A stretch of 64,000 bases of DNA from Vibrio coralliirubri (GCF_024347375.1 NZ_AP025471.1:62001-126000); one strand, 5' to 3'. Numbered from the stretch's first letter, positions 45,546-53,938 are shown. Numbers and translations: made by a program. The notes: generated from the sequence alone by a model not told the origin.

Positions 45546-46112
45546 CTATTGCTTGTTATTAGGGTAGTGAATCACATTATGAAATACGGTGTTTCCTTCA
45601 CCGATATTTTTGTAGGCATGGGTCTGGTTGGCATTGAAGCGAACGGCTTGCCCTGCGCGTAACGTATGCCACTCACCATCAAACATCACGGCCATCTCTC
45701 CTGAAATACATAAGATGTGCTCAGTGACGCCAGCGTTATGTGGGGCGGATTCATGCTGGTAATTGGGTGCTAGGGTGAGTTCGAATATTTCAAACCCTAG
45801 TGCTTCCTCAAAAGGAAACAACAAACTGACGAAAAAGCCAATGTTGTATTCCTCATGCCTTAGTTCGTTTGCATCTCTGAATAAACTCGTCAGTTCACTG
45901 TCTGGGCTAGAAGCGATAAAGCTCGAAAGTGACACCTCGAATCCAGAAGCTATCTGCCAAAGCTTAGCGACTGTCGGGCTGGATTCTCCACGTTCAATTT
46001 GTCCTAGCATTGCTTTGCTCACGCCAGTTTCTTTCGCTGTTTTGTCTAAGCTCCAGCCTTTTTCTTGGCGAAGGCGTTTCAAGTTAACACCAACTTTAAT
46101 TTCTGTTTGCAT
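45546..46112 (-). CDS. XRE-cupin transcriptional regulator
   Basis: This 188-aa regulator has an N-terminal helix-turn-helix (about 9-63; LKRLRQEKGWSLDKTAKETG, VSKAMLGQIERGESSP) and a C-terminal cupin (about 110-182; HNAGVTEHILCISGEM, FNANQTHAYKN) that likely binds a small ligand. It is divergent from the BenE-type gene, and the 98 bases between them hold two similar palindromes. Control of its neighbour and of itself is the natural inference. Confidence 0.9.
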   Translation of the reverse strand: MQTEIKVGVNLKRLRQEKGWSLDKTAKETGVSKAMLGQIERGESSPTVAKLWQIASGFEVSLSSFIASSPDSELTSLFRDANELRHEEYNIGFFVSLLFPFEEALGFEIFELTLAPNYQHESAPHNAGVTEHILCISGEMAVMFDGEWHTLRAGQAVRFNANQTHAYKNIGEGNTVFHNVIHYPNNKQ

Positions 46113-46143
46113 ATTTTCTCTACAAGTTTTTTATAAATAAGTT

Positions 46144-46191
46144 GTGCGTTATAGCGCACAGTGCTAGGTTTGGTCTATGGACGTTATAACG
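46144..46191. promoter_or_regulatory. Two operator-like palindromes, xre-benE region
   Basis: Site 1 (46144-46159) is GTGCGTTATAGCGCAC. Site 2 centres on CGTTATAACG (46182-46191) and continues CAC. Read on the same strand, both contain a close variant of CGTTATAACGCAC. Site 2 lies 20 bases before the benE-like start. Confidence 0.65.
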
Positions 46192-46210
46192 CACGCAGGA
46201 AGAGATTAAC

Positions 46211-47404
46211 ATGACTAAGCTAAAATTTTCTCACGTCAGTACCGGCTTTATCGCTGTTTTCATTGGTTATGCGAGCGCCGCGGCGATTATTTTCCAAGCG
46301 GCAATGAGTGCTGGAGCAACCGAAGAACAAGTGGCGTCATGGTTTTGGGCGTTGGGAATTGGCATGGGCGTAACCACAATACTGCTCTCGTTTTACTACA
46401 AGAAGCCTGTGGTTACAGCGTGGTCGACGCCTGGAGCAGCGTTGTTAATCACATCTCTTGAAGGGCTGACAATGAATCAGGCTGTGGCCGTGTTTTTGTT
46501 CAGTTCGATGTTGATCACGTTAGTTGGATTAGCGGGGATATTTGAGAAAGTCCTAAAACAGATCCCAACATCGATTGCCTCTGCGATGCTCGCGGGGATT
46601 CTATTGCAATTCGGTTTGGGTTTGTTCACGTCGTTAATGGAAGAGGCACAAGTCGTAGCGGTCATGCTCGCTGTATTTATTCTGGCGAAAGCGCGGTTAG
46701 GAAATTTACTGATCCCAAGCATTTTCATCATCGCACTGGTCATGTGTGTGGGGTTTGGCAAACTCGATGCCAGTCAGGTGACTATGGGATTAACGACCCC
46801 AGTGTTCATCACGCCCGATTTTGAGTTCTTTTCGTTGTTCAGTGTCGGTATCCCACTGTTTATAGTGACGATGGCTTCACAGAACTTACCGGGATTTGCG
46901 GTTCTAAAAGCGAACGGATATCAAGTCGATTCATCGAAGATCATTACCACCACCGGGGTGACAGGTTTGATCTTCGCACCGTTTGGTGGCTTTGCGTATA
47001 ACCTTGCAGCGATTACGGGCGCTATTTGCATGGGCCCGAATGCGGATAGTAATCCAAAGACACGTTATATGGCGGGGATCTGTATGGGCGGGTTTTATTT
47101 GTTAGCTGGCGTGATGGGGATGTCATTTGTGTCGCTGTTTAGCGCCGTGCCCTCCGAGATTGTCATTGCGGTTGCTGGTTTAGCGGTGATGCCTACCTTG
47201 ATGAATTGCCTTACGATATCAATGGCAGACAGTCATTACCGAGAACCCGCACTGCTTACTTTCTTATTCACAGCTTCTGGCACCAGTTTACTGGGGATCG
47301 GCAGTGCATTTTGGGGTTTGTGCATCGGGTTGTTTTGCTGCTGGTTACACAATTATAAAGCTAAGTCACGTGGAGCAAGCAACACTTCGCAAACTTCGTC
47401 GTAA
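46211..47404 (+). CDS. benE: BenE-family transporter
   Basis: This 397-aa inner-membrane protein has about 12 hydrophobic segments, of the benzoate/H+ symporter BenE family. Seen are VSTGFIAVFIGYASAAAIIFQ near 9-29, WSTPGAALL near 71-79 and NLPGFAVLKANGY near 225-237, all family hallmarks. BenE proteins import benzoate in Acinetobacter, but the wider family includes carriers of unknown substrate, and no aromatic degradation genes are nearby. It is paired divergently with an XRE-cupin regulator. Confidence 0.88.
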   Translation: MTKLKFSHVSTGFIAVFIGYASAAAIIFQAAMSAGATEEQVASWFWALGIGMGVTTILLSFYYKKPVVTAWSTPGAALLITSLEGLTMNQAVAVFLFSSMLITLVGLAGIFEKVLKQIPTSIASAMLAGILLQFGLGLFTSLMEEAQVVAVMLAVFILAKARLGNLLIPSIFIIALVMCVGFGKLDASQVTMGLTTPVFITPDFEFFSLFSVGIPLFIVTMASQNLPGFAVLKANGYQVDSSKIITTTGVTGLIFAPFGGFAYNLAAITGAICMGPNADSNPKTRYMAGICMGGFYLLAGVMGMSFVSLFSAVPSEIVIAVAGLAVMPTLMNCLTISMADSHYREPALLTFLFTASGTSLLGIGSAFWGLCIGLFCCWLHNYKAKSRGASNTSQTSS

Positions 47405-47517
47405 TCAAACGACCCAAGATTAGGATCAGGTTCGCTGTGAATTAGAAACACCAGCAAGTTGTTTGAGTAGTAAGCCCAGTCATACTCGTGACTGGACTTG
47501 CTTACAAAGGAATAAAG

Positions 47518-48501
47518 CTACTTAACTTCGTATCTCAGTAGCACTTCATTATCGAGAACGACATTTGTCGACCAGATAAAGCTTGCGCCAGCACCACTGA
47601 ATTTTTCGATAAAGTTCATGTACGCTTTTTTATTGTTCACGCCAATATCGTCTTCTGAATATACCGATGCTTGAGGCCAAGATGTTGAATCGAACTCTTG
47701 GTTCATCCAGTTGTTTGGTGTTTCCCAATGAGCGGCGTAGGCATCTTGACCTTGGTCAGTTCCTTCCGTGGTGCAGCTTTCAGAAAGACGTTTCCCGTCC
47801 ACCTCACTCAAGCAAGTCAGGTCATAAATCGGTGAGGTATAAAAGGTTTGTGCTTGCCATTCTGGTCCTGTCACGGTTCCGTCACTAAAGCTCGCGATAA
47901 AGCCACCATCACCAGCGTGGTATGCCTTTCCGCGGTTATCTTCGCTGCCAAGACCTAGGTTTTCTTCCCAATCAATCACTTTCACCGCAATCGTGTAAGG
48001 CTTCTTCACCTTAAATTTGACGATGTTTGAGTTAAACGGTGTGAAAGGAACAGTGTCTACCGCGATTAACTTGCCGTTGATATAAAGTTCGAAATAGTTA
48101 TCGGCAAAAATATAGCCTGTTATTTCTTCTCCGTCTTGATCCACTATAGCTACAGGTACAGAGCTTTGATCGACTTCGGCTAGGCTGCTTGGTGTGGTGT
48201 TTGAGCACTCTTCGTAAAGATCAAAGGCTTTTGGCCCTGTCGCAAAGTTGTTCTTGGCTGGAACCGTCCAAACCTTTCCTTCTGAGTCCGTAATTTCCCC
48301 GATGCCCGCCACTCGGCTACGTCCGTTTGCACACTCAAAGAGATTCGATTCAACGATGGTCGCCAACCCTTGAGTAATACTCGCTGAGCCTTGGTAATCA
48401 CTGATGTTGCTGACCGAAGGTGTATCTGATGATGGTGAGCAGCCTGTTGCGAGCAAAGCAACCGATGAAAGGGCAAGGGCTTGATATTTTGTGATGATCA
48501 T
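47518..48501 (-). CDS. Lipoprotein of unknown function
   Basis: This is a predicted lipoprotein of 327 aa. With the ATG at 48501 the signal peptide ends in LLATGC near residue 21; the frame is open to a TTG at 48546 with no signal sense. The mature part is rich in Asn, Asp, Trp and Tyr, with YIFADNYFELYINGKLI near 130-146 and a late AAHWETPNNWMNQEF, suggesting a beta-sandwich of galactose-binding type. I do not recognise the family. Four or five Cys could form disulfides. An 8-bp tandem repeat lies about 100 bases upstream. Confidence 0.75.
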   Translation of the reverse strand: MIITKYQALALSSVALLATGCSPSSDTPSVSNISDYQGSASITQGLATIVESNLFECANGRSRVAGIGEITDSEGKVWTVPAKNNFATGPKAFDLYEECSNTTPSSLAEVDQSSVPVAIVDQDGEEITGYIFADNYFELYINGKLIAVDTVPFTPFNSNIVKFKVKKPYTIAVKVIDWEENLGLGSEDNRGKAYHAGDGGFIASFSDGTVTGPEWQAQTFYTSPIYDLTCLSEVDGKRLSESCTTEGTDQGQDAYAAHWETPNNWMNQEFDSTSWPQASVYSEDDIGVNNKKAYMNFIEKFSGAGASFIWSTNVVLDNEVLLRYEVK

Positions 48502-48601
48502 TGATTGGGTATCCGAGACGGGGTGATTTAAATAAGCGTGGTTCAAAATAAGCCAAGTGCAAGTAAGTTAATTGAAAACAAAGCTATTTCAAACAAATCT
48601 G

Positions 48602-48641
48602 AGCTAAGTAGCTAAGTAGCTAAGTAGCTAAGTAGCCAAGT
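48602..48641. repeat. 8-bp tandem repeat AGCTAAGT, 5 copies
   Basis: Four exact units AGCTAAGT and a fifth AGCCAAGT lie head to tail. The repeat is about 100 bases upstream of the lipoprotein start on the other strand, where copy-number change could shift promoter spacing. Confidence 0.93.
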
Positions 48642-48860
48642 AAGCCGTGAACTCAAAGCTGATAGCTGGAACGACGAAACTAAGCAAGAGCCAAAGCAAT
48701 TGTGAGGTACCACGCTTATTGTTTGATGAGGCATATATTATCCGTACGAATGTAAACAAACGTAAAGCTGAGTAAGCATGGGTAAAATAGCGCTTTTATC
48801 GAATGATCACATCAGCTTGCGCGGAGCTTGCAAAAATACTCAGCCCGAAGCGGTTTCAGG

Positions 48861-48889
48861 TTGTGATTGAGATAGTATTTTGCTATAAA
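48861..48889 (+). promoter_or_regulatory. Sigma-70-like promoter
   Basis: TTGTGA and TATAAA are separated by 17 bases, 45 bases ahead of the ATG at 48934. Confidence 0.55.
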
Positions 48890-48933
48890 ACGCGCATAAT
48901 CTCGCTATACAACATTTAAAGAAGAATTTACCT

Positions 48934-49320
48934 ATGACTACCTTTCAATACTACTTTCACCAACTGCCTTGCTTCGACTGTAAAAAAACGACAGTAAGTA
49001 CTGATCTTGGTTGGTTAACGCCTGCGATGAAAGACGATGCTATCGCACAAGTGACAGCGACACTTGCACAAGGCGAGGTTACTCCTGATCTTTCAGCAGA
49101 CGTGGTTTGTACGAAAGAAGAAGCTCGCGAGTACTTATTGCTTAACTTCTTTGGTTATTCAGAAGAAGAGCTAGCATGCGTAATTGAAGCGGATGATGAA
49201 AAAGAAGTGGCAGACGAAATTGCAGAGCTAGTAGAAGAAGGTAAAGACACTATCACCTTCGAACATGAGATTGCTCTTCAGTGCTGTGCAGACTGCGATG
49301 TTGAAGACGAGTCAAACTAA
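48934..49320 (+). CDS. Acidic Cys-rich hypothetical protein
   Basis: This very acidic 128-aa soluble protein has paired cysteines at both ends: CFDC near 14-17 and CCADC near 118-122. These could form a zinc site linking the termini. The middle is helical and rich in Glu and Asp. I do not know its function. It has its own promoter and terminator, so it is a clear single-gene unit. Confidence 0.75.
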   Translation: MTTFQYYFHQLPCFDCKKTTVSTDLGWLTPAMKDDAIAQVTATLAQGEVTPDLSADVVCTKEEAREYLLLNFFGYSEEELACVIEADDEKEVADEIAELVEEGKDTITFEHEIALQCCADCDVEDESN

Positions 49321-49393
49321 GCTTTTGTATTAAGAGTATTAAACTAAGTACTCTTATTAAGGTTCATCATGAAGCTATGATGTTCTAATGATG

Positions 49394-49432
49394 AAAGGCG
49401 TTAGCGAATTGAAGTTCGCTAACGCCTTTTTT
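49394..49432 (+). terminator. Terminator after the acidic Cys-rich gene
   Basis: A 15-bp stem (AAAGGCGTTAGCGAA / TTCGCTAACGCCTTT) with a 6-nt loop and T run lies between convergent genes. Confidence 0.9.
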
Positions 49433-49468
49433 GTCTCTCTGTTTCTTATCTTTAAGCGGCATTCAATT

Positions 49469-50401
49469 TTAAGATGTTGTGCTTTCTATAATGCCTTGTT
49501 TGCTCAGTTGCGAAAGGATCTCTGCGGTCTTCTCTCTGAATAAATCTCTCAGTAGACGCACAGTAGGGGTAATGGATTGGCGACTTGGACACACTAACCA
49601 CAGCTCGGTAGGGGTCGGCTTAAACTCAGGCATAACTTTAACCACTTCACCTGAAAGCAGATGAGGTGACATGTCTAAACAAGATTTTATTGCCACTCCT
49701 TTACCTGCTATACACCAACGTCTTACAAGGTCTGCGTCGTTCGAAGCGCGATTTCCTTTTAGTTTCACTTTATGATCTTGAGTACCGTCGTTAAAGACCC
49801 ACTCGTCTTGTAACATGTCATGGAGTTGGTAAAGCAACCCATTGTGCTTCGCTAAGTCACTCGGGTGTTTTGGTGTGCCCATTTCAGCCAAGTAGTCAGG
49901 AGCTGCACACAATATCCTCGGCACATCGCATATCTTGAAACCATACATGTTGGCATCGGTCGGGGAACCGTAACGCAGCGCCATATCGACGGAATCTCGG
50001 TAGAAGTCGATATTGCTATCGCTGATGCTAGTACGAAGCGTCGCCTTTGGGTATTCAAGCAAGAACTCATCAAGCCAAGGAGTGATTAGGTTGCGCCCTA
50101 GATCCGATGAAAGCGCAATTCGAATTTCACCATCAAGAATACCGAGCTCTTCGCGCATGTTGAGCTTTGCTTGCTCCAACATCTTTAAGGCTTGTTCGCA
50201 TTCCGGTAAATAACGTTCGCCTGCTGAAGAGAGCCTTAGGTGGCGCGTGGTTCTTACAAATAACTCCGCACCGAGTGCCGCTTCAACACGTTTTACTGCT
50301 GCACTCGCTGTTGCTGTACGCATATCAAGGTTGGTTGCTGCAGCGGTGATACTGCGAAACTCCGCCACTTTCAAAATGACCTGTAAGTCTTCAAGAAGCA
50401 T
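49469..50401 (-). CDS. LysR-family transcriptional regulator
   Basis: This 310-aa regulator has an N-terminal winged helix (about 1-60; EFRSITAAATNLDMRTATASAAVKRVE) and a type-2 periplasmic-binding-like effector domain (about 88-300). The sequence resembles the CrgA/DsdC-like branch with a short C-terminus. It is divergent from two plus-strand genes at 50652 and 51593 that share a palindromic upstream motif, so it probably controls both. The effector is unknown. Confidence 0.9.
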   Translation of the reverse strand: MLLEDLQVILKVAEFRSITAAATNLDMRTATASAAVKRVEAALGAELFVRTTRHLRLSSAGERYLPECEQALKMLEQAKLNMREELGILDGEIRIALSSDLGRNLITPWLDEFLLEYPKATLRTSISDSNIDFYRDSVDMALRYGSPTDANMYGFKICDVPRILCAAPDYLAEMGTPKHPSDLAKHNGLLYQLHDMLQDEWVFNDGTQDHKVKLKGNRASNDADLVRRWCIAGKGVAIKSCLDMSPHLLSGEVVKVMPEFKPTPTELWLVCPSRQSITPTVRLLRDLFREKTAEILSQLSKQGIIESTTS

Positions 50402-50527
50402 GTTATCTACCTGTATTGAATTATGTTCTAAACATGGTGTTGGGATATTTCCCCATCACAATCTGCAAATGGGTTATCTCTACTTATCGCTTCTAAGTTA
50501 GCTTCAAACACTTAATTGTCAAAACTA

Positions 50528-50558
50528 ATTTGATAATAATTCAAATATGAGGCTGTTT
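50528..50558 (+). promoter_or_regulatory. Shared LysR-type palindromic motif, site 1
   Basis: ATTTGA, seven bases, TCAAAT, followed by ATGAGGCTGTTT. It matches site 2 at 51509-51539 in 27 of 31 bases. It lies between the LysR gene and the betaine-binding-type gene, 94 bases before the latter. Confidence 0.72.
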
Positions 50559-50651
50559 TTCATTAGTAATTTTCTCACTATCATTTTCCCATATCGACAA
50601 CGTAGCGCAGTACACATCGTATGGACGAAGCTTACGATCTAGGGGGATAAG

Positions 50652-51437
50652 ATGACTAAGAAAATCACAATGGGTGTAACGGATTTGTCGTTCCACTGTA
50701 CGACCGCATCATTGGTTGCCAATGTATTGAAATCCATGGGTTTTGAGGTAGAGCGTATTTTCTCTCCACATCAAGAGAACTTTGAAAAGCTGAAAACAGG
50801 CCAAGTGGATATGCTTTCTTCGGCGTGGTTGCCATCAAGTCACGGTATATACAAAGCGGGCGTTGAAGAAGTTGAGCCACTTATCGAGCTTGGGCTTCAT
50901 TATGAACCTTATGCTTTGTGGGGCGTACCAGACTATGTGCCTGAAGCGGCGGTTTCTGAAGTCTCTGATTTATTAAAAGCTGAAGTGATCGAGAAAATGA
51001 ACTTGACCATCCAAGGCATCAACCCCGGCGCTGGTATCACACGCTTCTCTATCCAAATGATGAAAGACTATGGTCTGAGCGATGCCGGCTACCAGTTCTT
51101 TCCTGGCAGTGAAGGCGATTGTTTCAGTGCATTTGAAAGTGCAGTCGCAAATAAAGAGTGGGTGGTAGTGCCACTGTGGAAACCTCAGTTTTTGCACTAT
51201 CGTTACGATATTCGTGAGCTCAAAGAACCAAAAGTCCTACTCGGAATTGTGGACAGAGCAGTGCTTCTTTTAAGAGATGATAAGAAGCATCTGTTCAGCG
51301 AGCAACAGATTCAGAAGTTGGATTCCCTACGCTTCTCAAACGACATCATCGCAGAGCTGGATTACAAAGTTTGCCGTGAAGGTAAACCACAAGATCAAGT
51401 CGCACATGATTGGTTGATTGAGAAAGGGATTATTTAA
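50652..51437 (+). CDS. Betaine-binding (OpuAC)-type protein without signal peptide
   Basis: This 261-aa protein has the type-2 ligand-binding fold of glycine betaine/choline ABC transporters (OpuAC). Seen are the opening KKITMGVTDLSFHCTTASL, VDMLSSAWLPSSHG near 53-66, GINPGAGITRFSIQMM, and EWVVVPLWKPQFLHYRYDI near 170-188, where the aromatic residues would form the ligand cage. It starts directly with the folded domain: there is no signal peptide or lipobox and no ABC partner genes, so it should stay in the cytoplasm. A role as a cytosolic ligand sink or sensor is inferred. Confidence 0.8.
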   Translation: MTKKITMGVTDLSFHCTTASLVANVLKSMGFEVERIFSPHQENFEKLKTGQVDMLSSAWLPSSHGIYKAGVEEVEPLIELGLHYEPYALWGVPDYVPEAAVSEVSDLLKAEVIEKMNLTIQGINPGAGITRFSIQMMKDYGLSDAGYQFFPGSEGDCFSAFESAVANKEWVVVPLWKPQFLHYRYDIRELKEPKVLLGIVDRAVLLLRDDKKHLFSEQQIQKLDSLRFSNDIIAELDYKVCREGKPQDQVAHDWLIEKGII

Positions 51438-51508
51438 CTTCTAAGCCGTTGGTAATGCAGTGAGACGTCTGCGTTACCAAGATAACGGCAACATTATTAT
51501 CAAAAATT

Positions 51509-51539
51509 ATTTGAGAATTATTCAAATATTAGGCGGTTT
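51509..51539 (+). promoter_or_regulatory. Shared LysR-type palindromic motif, site 2
   Basis: ATTTGA, seven bases, TCAAAT, followed by ATTAGGCGGTTT, 54 bases before the oxidoreductase start. The match to site 1 suggests control by the same LysR protein. Confidence 0.72.
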
Positions 51540-51592
51540 ATCTAGAGTGAGAATTGACTAAGATTAATTCGTCTAATTCAAGGAGAAGCACC

Positions 51593-52618
51593 ATGTCAGT
51601 ACCATCAAAAATGAAAGCGATCGGATTTACTCAATCACTTGCGATTACAGAGCAAGACAGTTTATTTGAGTTTGAAACGAGTCTGCCAGAAATAAAAAAT
51701 AATGACTTGCTGGTAAAAGTGAGCGCGACTTCTATCAATCCTGCTGACGCAAAAATTCGTATTCGTAATGCTAAAGATAAAACTCTTGAGCAGCCAAAAG
51801 TGCTGGGCTACGACGCAGTCGGCGAAGTTGTTGGCAAAGGTGGTGACGTTGAAGACTTCGAAGTCGGTGACCGTGTGTACTATGCGGGTGACGTAACACG
51901 CATGGGTGCTAACGCAGAATACCAAGCTGTGGACTACCGTATTACCGCTAAATCGCCTAAGAGCCTTTCTGATGAGGCTGCAGCCGTTATGCCACTAGCA
52001 ACACTTACCGCTTGGGAAGCATTGTTTGACCGCCTGCGAGTTCGTCCTGAAGAGAAAAAGTCTATCCTGATCATTGGTGGAGCGGGCGGTGTTGGTTCAA
52101 TTACGATTCAACTGGCTAAGCAACTCACCAACCTAAATGTTATCGCGACAGCTTCAAGACCTGAAACGGAGCAGTGGGTAAGGGATATGGGGGCGGATCA
52201 TGTGGTGAACCACCGTAACCTTGTCGAGTCAGTGCGAAAGCAAGGCATTCAACATGTCGACTACATCTTCAATGTTGCTGATACAAAAGGGCATTGGGAT
52301 GCGATGGTTGAGTTGATCGCACCGCAAGGCATGATCAGTTCGATTGTTGAATTTGACGGTGGAATTGACTTATCAGCGCTGCAAGGCAAATCAGCAGGCT
52401 TTATTTGGGAGCTGATGTTTACACGTTCGTTGTTTAACACCGAAGATATCCAGAAGCAGCAAGACATCCTATTCCAAGCCGCAAATCTGATTGATGCGGG
52501 CCGTATTAAAACGACGCTAACCTCGACCCTAAATGGCTTTAGTGTGGATACAATCAAAGATGCACACCAACGTATTGAAAGCAGTGCCTCTATTGGTAAA
52601 ACTGCCATCAAATACTAA
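51593..52618 (+). CDS. Zinc-type alcohol dehydrogenase/quinone oxidoreductase family protein
   Basis: This 341-aa medium-chain reductase has a GroES-like N-terminus (SATSINPADAKIR near 42-54) and an NADPH-binding fold with IIGGAGGVGSITIQLAK near 158-174. It lacks the structural zinc cysteines, as in quinone reductases and ZADH-type enzymes. The ATG at 51593 has AAGGAG eight bases ahead; the frame is open to a TTG at 51554. It shares its promoter motif with the betaine-binding-type gene, so the two are probably co-regulated. Confidence 0.88.
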   Translation: MSVPSKMKAIGFTQSLAITEQDSLFEFETSLPEIKNNDLLVKVSATSINPADAKIRIRNAKDKTLEQPKVLGYDAVGEVVGKGGDVEDFEVGDRVYYAGDVTRMGANAEYQAVDYRITAKSPKSLSDEAAAVMPLATLTAWEALFDRLRVRPEEKKSILIIGGAGGVGSITIQLAKQLTNLNVIATASRPETEQWVRDMGADHVVNHRNLVESVRKQGIQHVDYIFNVADTKGHWDAMVELIAPQGMISSIVEFDGGIDLSALQGKSAGFIWELMFTRSLFNTEDIQKQQDILFQAANLIDAGRIKTTLTSTLNGFSVDTIKDAHQRIESSASIGKTAIKY

Positions 52619-52672
52619 TTGCTGATGCTTTAATCCGCCGTTGTTTTGAATCGTTGACGGTTTAAATAGATG

Positions 52673-52716
52673 AAGCCCCTGATATCTTATTACTAGTCAA
52701 AAGTTATCAGGGGCTT
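52673..52716. terminator. Hairpin between convergent genes
   Basis: A 12-bp stem (AAGCCCCTGATA / TATCAGGGGCTT) with a 20-nt loop. Neither strand has a good T run, so terminator activity is uncertain. Confidence 0.4.
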
Positions 52717-52727
52717 ATGTTTGCGGT

Positions 52728-53351
52728 TTAGTCAGATTCTGGTGATGTGATAGGTTGCGATGTTTTGAAGTGAAGCTGTATTAGGTCTAGCTCAAAAGGC
52801 GATGCCTGTTTGTCTGCAATCAAAAAGCCGATTTGTTTGATGTCTTGTGCCCTAAGTTCCGGCGCATCGCTCAGTAGCCGACCTCTGAACACCGCTTGAA
52901 AATCATCGAAGTGGAACACCTTGCTAAACTGCTCTCCCTTATTGGTATCGAAATCGTGTTTGTATTGAACTCGATTGCCGTCCTTTGAAGTTGTAAACCT
53001 CAGTTGGTAGGTGCGACCATCACCAACAAAAACTAGCTCTGCACTATCTATTTCATGGGCTGGTGATTCAATGGAGCGCTTTACAGAACTGAAACCACCA
53101 TTGTTTTCTAACGATAGCTCGCCCCTAAATCGACTCATATTATCAAGATAAATAAGCTCGCCAGTTGAGATGCCACCCATTACATCGTCGTTGGTCACTG
53201 TCCAGTTTTGATACTCACTCGCTTGTGTAAAGTCGATCATGTTTGTCCCTGTTGCATCTGCCTTAAGACTTAACGAATGAAGGCTGAGTAGAAGGAGTAA
53301 AGGTGTGGTTAACCTAAGTGGTAACCGCGTTTTACAATGGGTTCCGTTCAT
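52728..53351 (-). CDS. Exported CIA30-domain protein
   Basis: This 207-aa protein has a signal-like hydrophobic stretch (about 10-27, LPLRLTTPLLLLLSLHS) and a CIA30 (complex I intermediate-associated protein 30) domain over the rest. Domain marks are WTVTNDDVMGGISTGEL near 50-66, FRGELSLENNGGFSSV near 74-89, and the late DIKQIGFLIADKQASPFELDL. Bacterial CIA30 proteins are of unknown function with a carbohydrate-binding-like fold. Two ATGs lie in tandem; the second (53351) has better spacing to GGAG. Confidence 0.8.
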   Translation of the reverse strand: MNGTHCKTRLPLRLTTPLLLLLSLHSLSLKADATGTNMIDFTQASEYQNWTVTNDDVMGGISTGELIYLDNMSRFRGELSLENNGGFSSVKRSIESPAHEIDSAELVFVGDGRTYQLRFTTSKDGNRVQYKHDFDTNKGEQFSKVFHFDDFQAVFRGRLLSDAPELRAQDIKQIGFLIADKQASPFELDLIQLHFKTSQPITSPESD

Positions 53352-53410
53352 CATTTTCTCCACTGCTTCCCCATAGGCTTTGCGTTGTTTACTCAATAGC
53401 GATGGATAGT

Positions 53411-53677
53411 TTATGGAGAGGGTTCAGTTTCAAGCATAGCTAAACATCGCTTGATGAAGTCTTCATAGTTCGAGGTTTTGTCGTATTCGATCTTCAATGA
53501 GCCGTGGAACATCAGGGTCACGGTAACGTCTCGGTAGCTCAACCAACAGGTGTAACCATCGTAATCATGCCACGCTACCATCTCGCCCAATTGATATTTG
53601 CTATCCAATTGCTTGCCCGAGGAGCGAATGCAATCGAACACTCTGAGAAACTCTAAAATGGTGATTCTGTTGTCCAT
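53411..53677 (-). CDS. DUF3081-like small protein
   Basis: This 88-aa soluble protein resembles the DUF3081 family by its pattern ILEFLRVFDCIRSSG, then HDYDGYTCWLSYRDVTVTLMFHG, and a closing acidic helix. Function is unknown. It lies 60 bases upstream of the CIA30 gene on the same strand, so the two may share a transcript. Confidence 0.6.
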   Translation of the reverse strand: MDNRITILEFLRVFDCIRSSGKQLDSKYQLGEMVAWHDYDGYTCWLSYRDVTVTLMFHGSLKIEYDKTSNYEDFIKRCLAMLETEPSP

Positions 53678-53823
53678 GTACCACTCCCGCTGCGCAGTCG
53701 ATGAAAAATGCTAAGTGCTTGTATTTGAATTAACTACGGTTTGGTTCTACATTACGATCACTGTGGGGACTCGAGTACTCAATCGCTGTAGCTCTTTGGT
53801 CAAAGGGCTAAGATAAACATAAG

Positions 53824-53861
53824 AAAGGCGTTAGTAGACCTGAGTTTACTAACGCCTTTTT
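53824..53861. terminator. Terminator hairpin past the pvs operon
   Basis: Arms AAAGGCGTTAGTA and TACTAACGCCTTT flank a 10-nt loop, with T-rich bases on both strands. It is the likely end of pvsABCDE transcription, about 80 bases past pvsE. Its stem shares GGCGTTAG with the hairpin at 49394. Confidence 0.75.
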
Positions 53862-53938
53862 CATTTAGTGTCTTTAGCTGGCTCTATGGATCTTCAACTC
53901 AAACCGTCAGTTAGAAATCATAGAGCACAGCGGGGTGC

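Larger units (their letters stand above)
48502..48933. other. 432-base gap with a microsatellite
   Basis: This divergent intergenic region holds the 8-bp tandem repeat and a good sigma-70-like promoter toward the gene at 48934. No further gene is seen. Confidence 0.5.
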
